From the NCBI GenBank assembly GCA_019096065.1, contig JAGUCH010000002.1:5344501-5408500 (forward strand): DNA of 64,000 nt. Reading direction: 5' to 3'. How positions within the stretch are numbered: the stretch's first letter is position 1; each line of letters opens with the position of its first letter. A model generated the notes under the pieces. The model was not told where the DNA came from and did not search any database. It was given only the letters and a program-made list of their open reading frames with translations. Below are positions 56,655 to 64,000 of the stretch, piece after piece. This DNA comes from Paracyclopina nana (taxonomy: Eukaryota; Arthropoda; Copepoda; Cyclopoida; Cyclopettidae). Made by a program: the position numbers and the translations under genes.

Positions 56655-58040
56655 ATGCCTCCTCCCGAAGGACACAAAGGCTTCAGACTTTTCCGTGAGG
56701 TCTTGAATGATCCCAAGTATATTGTGGCCCCCATGGTCGACGCCAGTGAGCTCGCGTGGCGGATGCTAGCCAGAAAATACGGTGCTCAACTATGCTACAC
56801 ACCTATGTGGCACTCTGGTGTTTTTGTTCGTGATGAAAAGTACAGAAAGCATGCCCTGGAAACCTGCCCTGAAGATCGGCCTTTGATAGTGCAGTTTTGT
56901 GCCAACAATCCTGACATCTTCAAAAGGGCTGTAGAGCTGACATTGCAGGGGATCCACTGTGACGCGATTGACCTGAATCTTGGCTGTCCTCAAGTAATAG
57001 CAAAAAGAGGCCATTTCGGGTCCTTTCTCCAAGAAGAATGGGAGCTAATATCGAAATTGGTCTCTACAATCCATGACAGCTTTGACATTCCAATTACGTG
57101 CAAGATCCGAGTGTTTGATGACTTGCAGAAGACAATAGACTATGCCAAAATGATGGAGTCGGCTGGTTGTCAGATCCTGACTGTTCATGGAAGGACTAGG
57201 GATCAAAAGGGAGCCTTGACGGGCCTTGCAGATTGGAACAAGATTAAAGCTGTGGTGGATGCTGTGAACATCCCTGTGATTGCCAATGGCAACATTCAGT
57301 ATTTTGAGGATGTCCAAAGGTGCATTGACTTTACTGGAGTCAACGGAGTCATGTCTGCTGAAGGGCACTTGAGCAACCCTGCCATTTTTGCCAATATACA
57401 GCCTCCTAGCTGGCAAATGGCTCTAGAATATTTGGACTTGGTTGATCGATTTCCCTGTCCCCTTTCCTACGCTAGAGGTCATATGTTTAAGCTGCTGCAT
57501 TTCCTGCTTCAGATCAAGACCAACTTTCACATTAGAGACATAATAGCGAGGGGCCAAAGCTTGAGTGAATTTCGGGGAGCTGTTTTGCAATTGAAGGAGA
57601 AATATGAGCCCTTCCATGTTGGATTGAAGGTGTATGAGCCAGATGCCGAGCTGGCAGTGTTCAAGTTGAAGTCATATCCGTGGATTTGTCAGCCATATGT
57701 AAGACCGCCTCCTGAGGAGCACTTGAAAAAAGTTGAAAATGACTTGAAAAAGTCCAAAAGGCCACCTGAAGAATTGCCCTATGAGAGCGGACAAGGGATC
57801 TCAAAAAATAAGCTCAAGAAGCTGGAGAGGAACCCTAATAAAACATTTGGGAAGCCAAGGGAAAGCTGCAAGCTTTGCCTTTCTTGCCCCAACCCATGTG
57901 GAACAAAGTGTGACATGCAGCTATGCAAAAAGTGCTGCAAAAACAAATGCTTTACACAAAGCCTTGACTGTGAAGGCCACAAAATTTGGATCAAGACCAA
58001 GCGTGCAAAGTTTGAAGCAACTTTACGCAAAGCTGAGTAA
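56655..58040 (+). CDS. DUS1L: tRNA-dihydrouridine(16/17) synthase
   Basis: A single-exon gene of 461 residues. The FMN-binding TIM barrel begins YIVAPMVDASELAWRML; the catalytic cysteine is about Cys111 in DLNLGCPQVIAKRGHFG; then CKIRVFDDLQKTIDYAK, LTVHGRTRDQKG and IPVIANGNI follow. A helical domain comes next, and the C-terminus has a Cys-rich cluster (CKLCLSCPNPCGTKCD, CKKCCKNKC) typical of DUS1L. The enzyme reduces uridines in the tRNA D-loop. The gene begins eight bases after the TMEM38 stop, and AATAAA directly follows its own stop. Confidence 0.96.
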   Translation: MPPPEGHKGFRLFREVLNDPKYIVAPMVDASELAWRMLARKYGAQLCYTPMWHSGVFVRDEKYRKHALETCPEDRPLIVQFCANNPDIFKRAVELTLQGIHCDAIDLNLGCPQVIAKRGHFGSFLQEEWELISKLVSTIHDSFDIPITCKIRVFDDLQKTIDYAKMMESAGCQILTVHGRTRDQKGALTGLADWNKIKAVVDAVNIPVIANGNIQYFEDVQRCIDFTGVNGVMSAEGHLSNPAIFANIQPPSWQMALEYLDLVDRFPCPLSYARGHMFKLLHFLLQIKTNFHIRDIIARGQSLSEFRGAVLQLKEKYEPFHVGLKVYEPDAELAVFKLKSYPWICQPYVRPPPEEHLKKVENDLKKSKRPPEELPYESGQGISKNKLKKLERNPNKTFGKPRESCKLCLSCPNPCGTKCDMQLCKKCCKNKCFTQSLDCEGHKIWIKTKRAKFEATLRKAE

Positions 58041-58110
58041 TAAATGACACATTATGGTATTGATATACAATGGGTTTGAACACAGTTGAAAATTGGTGCC
58101 TATCATGCAT

Positions 58111-58549
58111 TCACAATGCTGCTGAAGAAGTTGCCATAACATCCTCGACAAATCCATCCTTTTCCCTGATCAGAGCTTTCTCCAGAATGACATGGGATTC
58201 TTTGTATCGCTGAGTTTCTTCCAGGGCGAACTCGTACATCCAACCCAGCTTGTCATTGCACTTCTTGCAGAACACATCGCGCACCCAGTGTCTGCCAGTG
58301 AGCATCACTCTCTCGGCTGGTTCACTAAAAATATATTTCATCAGTTGAAGTCGATCTTAACTCATCGCGTGACATCGTATGACATTACCTATGGCTCAAA
58401 TTGGCAACTCTTTTGAACAGAAAAGCTCTTCCAGTCGAGCCAGTAAATCTGGTGGAGATTAACTCGTCCCGATTGGTGAGAAAGGTGTCACATTGAGCGC
58501 AAGAGAAGAGACGGAGTCCACCAAAATGTTCCAAGTATATTCGACCCAT
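58111..58549 (-). CDS. YPEL5: Yippee-like protein 5
   Basis: Exons 58389-58549 and 58111-58324 with a 64-bp intron (124 residues; human 121). [57 protein letters not shown] and [17 protein letters not shown] are nearly identical to vertebrate YPEL5. CAQC and CKKC are the zinc ligands of the Yippee fold. YPEL5 binds the GID/CTLH ubiquitin ligase. It converges on DUS1L with 70 bp between stops. Confidence 0.97.
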
Positions 58550-59074
58550 GCTGTTTGACGAAAAACTAAATTTTTTACTTGGTCTTCTTTGTCATTGCAG
58601 TAATTCTTTGTATAGCAGTTTTTAAGTGCTGTTGCCTTCGGTTGTATGTATACGGCCGTTAGCGATATCTAAAAACGCCACTTACACCCTACTTTTTGAT
58701 AAAAGAAGCTTGTGCAACACTGTCCGTAAGGTCACTTCTCAGCTGATACTGTCAAAGAGAGTCTATAACTTTGAGGCTTACATGTCTAATGAGAGCTCAT
58801 CTATATCCGGAATAATTATAACTTATGCTCCATATATTGAATCAATAGGACATGAAAAAAATATTTTAGGCAAAAAGATGCTGCAAGTTAAACTGTGATG
58901 TGAAAGAAGCTAAAACCACTTGTTTTCTATTATATTAGATACGAACTGTGAACCGAATTTTCAATTCAGCCAAACTGAGTAGTTGGAACTGAGAAACTAT
59001 TTCACATTTCGTCATGTTTCACTTTAACTTATGAAGGCTTATTGGTTTTTGCTTACGGAGCTTTATGAGTAAAA
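58550..59074. promoter_or_regulatory. divergent YPEL5 / TDRD9 promoter region
   Basis: Start codons face outward 525 bp apart. GTCATTGCAG at about 58600 repeats the word found before BCS1L, but faces away from YPEL5. No TATA box or other gene is seen. Confidence 0.4.
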
Positions 59075-62000
59075 ATGGACGGTGATAATTCTTCGGATGA
59101 AGATATTAATCCAGCAGATTTCTTCGACCTGCGGAAGCCTTTCAAACCTCCTCAACTACGAGTGGGTGGACGAGTTGCGACAGAACACGAGGAGGCACTA
59201 AAGTAAGTGATGCGTTTTGATGCGTTGCCAAATCCAATGAAATCATGCACATCCTTTGTTATTTTGTAGGAGTTCGGAGGCCTTTTGGAATGACAAGGCT
59301 AAAAATGTGCCACCCGCGGACTCCTTTTATTACAGGGAGTTTCAAAAACGGGAAAAAGACAGAATGGCCAATGCCTTAATGACTATTGATACCACTGGTT
59401 GTATTCCTCCCCCAGCATCTTTGATGTCAGAATTGGAGTCTGCGACTATTGGAGGTGCGAGTAGCCTCCATGATCAGTCGATGTTAAGAAAGTCCGATGA
59501 AGAAAATCTCAAGCAAAAGTTTAACATGGATAATTCCGATCCAAGCAGGAAAAAGCTGCCTGTCTCTGGGTAATGTCATATCTTATTGCATTATTCTCAC
59601 CAAGACATTTCGCATCTTTTTGTAGCTGCTGTCAGGATATTTTGGACAAAATTGATGCGTATGCTGTCTCAATCATTTCTGGATCGACTGGATGTGGCAA
59701 ATCCACTCAGATTCCGCAGTTTATTCTAGACAGCCATGCTGCCAGTGACAAGTATGTTAACATTGTCTGTACCCAGCCTCGGCGACTCGCTGCTCAAGCT
59801 GTGGCCAAAAGAGTGTGCAATGAGCGAGGATGGCATCTTGGTGGCCTTGTGGGCTACAAAGTTGGCCTTGACAAGTCGAATGCCAGCAAGGACACGCGAC
59901 TGCTTTATGTCACAACTGGAGTTCTGATCAAAATGCTCATTAGCCGAAAGTCCATGGCTGAGTGGACTCACGTGATCATTGATGAGGTACATGAACGCGA
60001 CAAAGATATGGATTTCTTGCTTTTGATAGCAAGGCGCCTGATAACCACAAATTCAATGGGTGTCAAGTTGATTTTGATGAGCGCCACGTTGAATTCGGAT
60101 AAGCTGGGCGGTTATTTCACGTGGCCAATGTATCCTGGTGGACCACCTTTCTGTCAAGCAATTGCAATCAAAATTCCCGGTGGTACCAACTACAAAGTGA
60201 CGGATTTTTATCTGGATGACCTCGATTTGAAAGGCGGTGCTGGGTGCTCACCGAGAGATCCTGAAGAAAAACCTGCGTTGTATCGAAGCTGCATTGATGC
60301 CTGCGTCACTATAATCAAAGAATTAAGCATTAACAAAGTTGATGAGGAGTGAGTTGAAGCTCTTCCGTTACTTGCTGGTCAAAAAATCTGATACAATTAT
60401 TTTCAGTGGGGATGGAGCTGTTCTTGTGTTTCTTCCTGGAGAGCTCGAAATATCCCAAGTGATGAAGGAGCTGAAAAGTATCAACAGCGCCACCAAGCTT
60501 ATCTTGCATCCTCTTCATTCAAGGCTTCCATTCGAGGATGCTCAAAGGATTTTTGAGAAGGTGAAACCGGGCTATCGCAAGGTGATCTTGTCGACCAACA
60601 TGGCTGAGTCTTCTGTCACAATTCCTGATGTCATGTTTGTCATCGACTTTTGCTTGACGAAAAAACTGGTCGCCGACGCCAGCACAAATTATGCAGCTTT
60701 GCAGCTCACTTGGGCTGACAAAAATAGCTGTGAGCAGAGGAAAGGCCGAGCTGGTAGAGTGAGGTAAGTTAGTTTAGCTGGAGCTTCTTAAATTGTCCCT
60801 CTCTTCTTACATTCTACTTTGTGATCAGGTCTGGCCGAGTTTACAGGTTAGTCACCAAGTCATTCTATGAGCGTGTTCTCTTGAATGAGCATGATCCTGA
60901 GCTGAAACGAGCTCCCCTCGAGAAAGTTCTCCTTGACACAAAACAGCTGGATATGGGACCGCCCAAAGAAGTCTTGGCACTGGCTCTGGATCCTCCTGAT
61001 TTGCGCAACATCAAAACGTAAGCTGAAAAGACAACCATATATCTTTATTATAATACTGTATTGTCTATAGCACCATTTTGCACTTGAAAGATATGGGAGC
61101 TTTGCTTCCCATTGTAACGAAGAAAGATAAGGTATCAGGAGAGGTCACCAAGGAATATGATAAAGAAGATGGCGACTTGACAGTTCTGGGCGAGATTTTG
61201 GCCGCTCTGCCCATTGATGTGCGTCTTGGTAAACTTGTGGTCTTCGGATATTTGTTCAACGTGCTGGAGGAATCAATTATCATTGCGGCTGGACTCTCGA
61301 ACAAGTCCATTTTCACTTTCCCCTTTGATGAAAAAATAAGAGCTTATGCCAACAAATTGATGTGGTCAAACAGATCTTTCTCCGATTGTCTCGCCGTTCT
61401 CCTAGCATACAAGTAAAATAGTCTTTTTTTTCTTCTGTGTTGTTGCAGAATAATATTTTGTTAATGCTTAGGGTATGGAAAGATCGATGCAAGACGAGGT
61501 ACTTTTCCCAAAAGGGAGTGAATGAGTCCACGTGGTGCAAGGAGCGGTTTTTGAGTATGAAAACACTTCGTGAGGTCGAGCTCACTGTGAACGAAATCAA
61601 AAAGTCTCTCGAAAGGTTCCAAATACGAGAGATATTTTTGCCTAATCGTCCAGATAGGATGAACTCTAGGGCGTCTGACAACAACTATTTGATGCTAAAA
61701 ATTGCTATTTTTGGAGCCTTCTACCCCAACTACTTCATCCGCAGTCATGGCAATCTGGACATGGAAACGGTTCACAAGGAAGTGAACAACCACGACCCCA
61801 TGACCACACTGGTGCTGTCTGGTTTTCCTGCAAGTCAAGCCAAATATGGCCCTCTTTACATGAACCAAGTTAAGGAGCTCTTTGCGGTCATCCAGCCCAG
61901 AAAAGATATGATTGATGTTGAATTCGACGGCTCGAAGATCTATGTTGAATTCAGGAGAGCCATGCAGTCGAAAAAGTTTTCAGACTCGACCACTCTCACT

Positions 62001-64000
62001 GGCGATGAGGATCCCACGATGACACTCTTCCAAAAGAACTTGACACTGAACATCACTCACCATGTCTATGTCGGAATGAAGCTGAAGTTCTTGCAAGATC
62101 GGCACAAATTGGCCATCGATCTTTACTCCGAAGACCAGGCACAAAAATTGTGGCAGCAGCACCAAGATGCTGCTCGAAGGCTGGCCGAGTCTGAAAAAAG
62201 CAAAGAAATCACCATGGCTCAGTCTATAGGACAAATTGACCCACCTGATCTTGATGTTCTTGAGGTGCAATTTGAGGTGATGTATGTCAACCATCCAAAT
62301 AGTTTTTGGGTGGTCTACAAGGATGACATCCATTCGCGGATGATTGAGGACATTGGAGACGCCGTTGATGTGTGGATGAAAAATGTCCAAGCCAATAGCA
62401 TTGCTGGACCTCGCCACGTCCGCGATCTCATTCTGGGTAACGTGTACTTGGCGCCTTACGACAACGGCTACTTTCGAGCCAGACTTGATTCTATTGATTA
62501 CCACAGAAGCCTTGTGACCGTCTTTTTCATTGACTACGGGAACGTGGAGGACGTTGCACTTGAAGATCTAGTCTTCATCACCAAGGATGGCCTCTCTTCG
62601 CTTGGTCCATCCGTGATGGCACTAATCAAAATTCCGGCTCTTGCCATGGAGTGCTCATTGGCTAAAACGAAGCCAAACCCGATTAGGTCCGGGATCAATG
62701 AGTGGGATAGCGCTGCTGTTGAAGCCTTCAACAGCCTAATTTCATCAGACGTTGATGGGGAGGAGGAGAGCCATTCAGTAATAGCGGAAGTCTATTCCGT
62801 CACGCCTGGACCCATGGCTCCATTCATCACTGTTACTTTGTTCAAGGGGAGTCGTAGCCACAATTTGAGCATTAACGATCAGCTGAAAAGGATGTCCGAC
62901 TCCAAGGGACAATTGGCTGAGCATCGAAACGAGTCTTATTTGACCACTGAAAACCACAAGTCCAGACGAGATATTGTGCTTTATGATCCGGAACGCAAGC
63001 GAAGGATTGAGGAGCGACAGCGCAATTACTACGGATTCTCCCCCAAAGCCAATCTGGGTAAGTTTATGTCCTTTACAAACTTTTTTAAAATGCTTAGGAG
63101 CTTGCTTGCTTTCAGCTGAGCTCGAATCGAAAGGGAGGGCTACCTCAACGACGACAAAAGGGCAAATGAAAGGCTACCTGAAAGGCCCTTATCATCCTCT
63201 GGAGTACACATTGCAGTCCGTCACTCACCTTGGAGCTCAAAAAATGGTCCGTGTGGAGCCTGATTCGGTTAATTCGGTGCTGCTAGATGATCAGCCCGAA
63301 GATCACATTGACCAATGGCTCGTGGCTGCTCACATTGGCCTTAATCCTTCGGGATCAGCCCTTCAAGCTCGTGGCACGACACTAATGCCCAACAAGCTTG
63401 CCCTCGGGGCTCTGCTAGTCATGGTGTTTGCTCCCAAAGTGGAAATGCGTGTCGAAAAACATATGAGACGTTACACAGGATGCCTAGTCGGCCTTGGCCA
63501 TTATGACAAGGATCCTAAGCCCAAGAGGTTGCAGCCTTACTCCTACAGTGGTCCTGGATTACCCAGCTACAATGGGGATCAAGATATGGAAATCAAATTT
63601 GATGCTGTCGTTGACAACGAAGACTTGAAGCTCATCAACCAAATTCGATTTTTCATCAATTCAGCTCTGTCAAAAGATGTAGTAAGGAACAGCCAAGTTT
63701 CCCTACGAATCTCTTCAGACAATAGGATTATCGAGCACCAAGACAAAATCTTTGAAGCCATGAGTTCTCTCATCAATCGCGGTCGCAGGCCTAAAGCAGC
63801 CGAATTTTTCAAGTCTGATCACAAATGGGGGCATTTGAACCCTACCAATTACCCAGGAGCCGAGTTCAGTCAAAACAACTTTCAAGATGAAGATGACAAA
63901 ATATTCAAAATTATCAAAGGGGTGTTGCTCAAAGATGAATGTCTCGACCAAGCAGTGGAAATCATTGACGAGCTCAAACGGCTGAAGCTTTTTGCCAACT
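59075..64000 (+). CDS. TDRD9: TDRD9 / spindle-E, piRNA-pathway DEAH helicase with Tudor domain (3' end outside window)
   Basis: Inferred exons 59075-59202, 59270-59569, 59626-60348, 60407-60763, 60829-61017, 61071-61412, 61472-63057 and 63116 to the window edge (1503 residues so far, frame open). Helicase motifs in order: Walker A GSTGCGKST, TQPRRLAAQAVA, DEVHERDKD, SATLN, NMAESSVTIPDVMFVIDFC and KGRAGRVRSGRVYRL. The HA2 region follows, then a Tudor domain (GNVYLAPYDNGYFRARL, FFIDYGNVEDVALEDLV). The family silences transposons with piRNAs in the germ line. The N-terminus MDGDNSSDEDINPADFF is short and acidic. Introns are 52-67 bp. The C-terminus is cut by the window end, not broken. Confidence 0.94.

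Overview
This window is nuclear DNA of an animal. Protein genes are split by short GT-AG introns (mostly 55-185 bp), use the standard code, and match metazoan families end to end: RagA GTPase, TMEM107, YPEL5, TRIC channel, TDRD9/spindle-E, mitochondrial DNA polymerase gamma, NDUFA4 and NDUFS6. Very short introns, tightly packed housekeeping genes, a Reeler-domain protein and divergent 7TM receptors fit an arthropod or other ecdysozoan (crustacean-like), but the sequence alone does not fix the species. No viral, plasmid or bacterial segment and no transposase or reverse-transcriptase gene was recognised.

Layout. 0.1-14.9 kb, minus strand: hexosaminidase D (HEXD) and POLG. POLG is cut by one 9.2-kb intron filled with non-autonomous transposons, a 106-bp satellite and a tRNA-Cys-like SINE, several of them nested. 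15.3-20.9 kb, plus strand: a very long CAAP1 homologue, a secreted or anchored Reeler protein and a 7TM receptor-like gene. 23.0-24.8 kb: tyrosine aminotransferase with a TATA box. 27.4-30.0 kb: GPATCH11 and a C1orf198 homologue, convergent. 31.9-37.3 kb: RagA, TMEM107, then PIGF, RAD51D and BCS1L; PIGF and RAD51D overlap by ATGA. 37.4-44.1 kb: two tandem paralogues with a paired zinc-finger N-terminus and a long coiled coil, a family I do not recognise. 44.1-49.6 kb: a gene-poor transposon-rich stretch. 49.6-58.5 kb: NDUFA4 and NDUFS6 head to head, YIF1 with a second 7TM gene nested antisense in its first intron, SHQ1, TMEM38 (TRIC), DUS1L and YPEL5. 59.1 kb to the edge: TDRD9/spindle-E, cut by the window end.

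Functional threads. Several products serve mitochondria (POLG, BCS1L, NDUFA4, NDUFS6). Others serve ER/Golgi and membrane traffic (PIGF, YIF1, TMEM38), RNA metabolism (DUS1L, SHQ1, GPATCH11, TDRD9), nutrient signalling (RagA) and the ciliary transition zone (TMEM107). I see no single pathway cluster. The most unusual points are the gene pairs that look co-transcribed (PIGF/RAD51D, TMEM38/DUS1L), the nested 7TM gene that shares an intron with a paralogue 32 kb away, the unassigned zinc-finger/coiled-coil pair, and the layered transposons in the POLG intron. All exon joins are inferred by eye from splice signals, reading phase and remembered family sequence; none was tested against transcripts.
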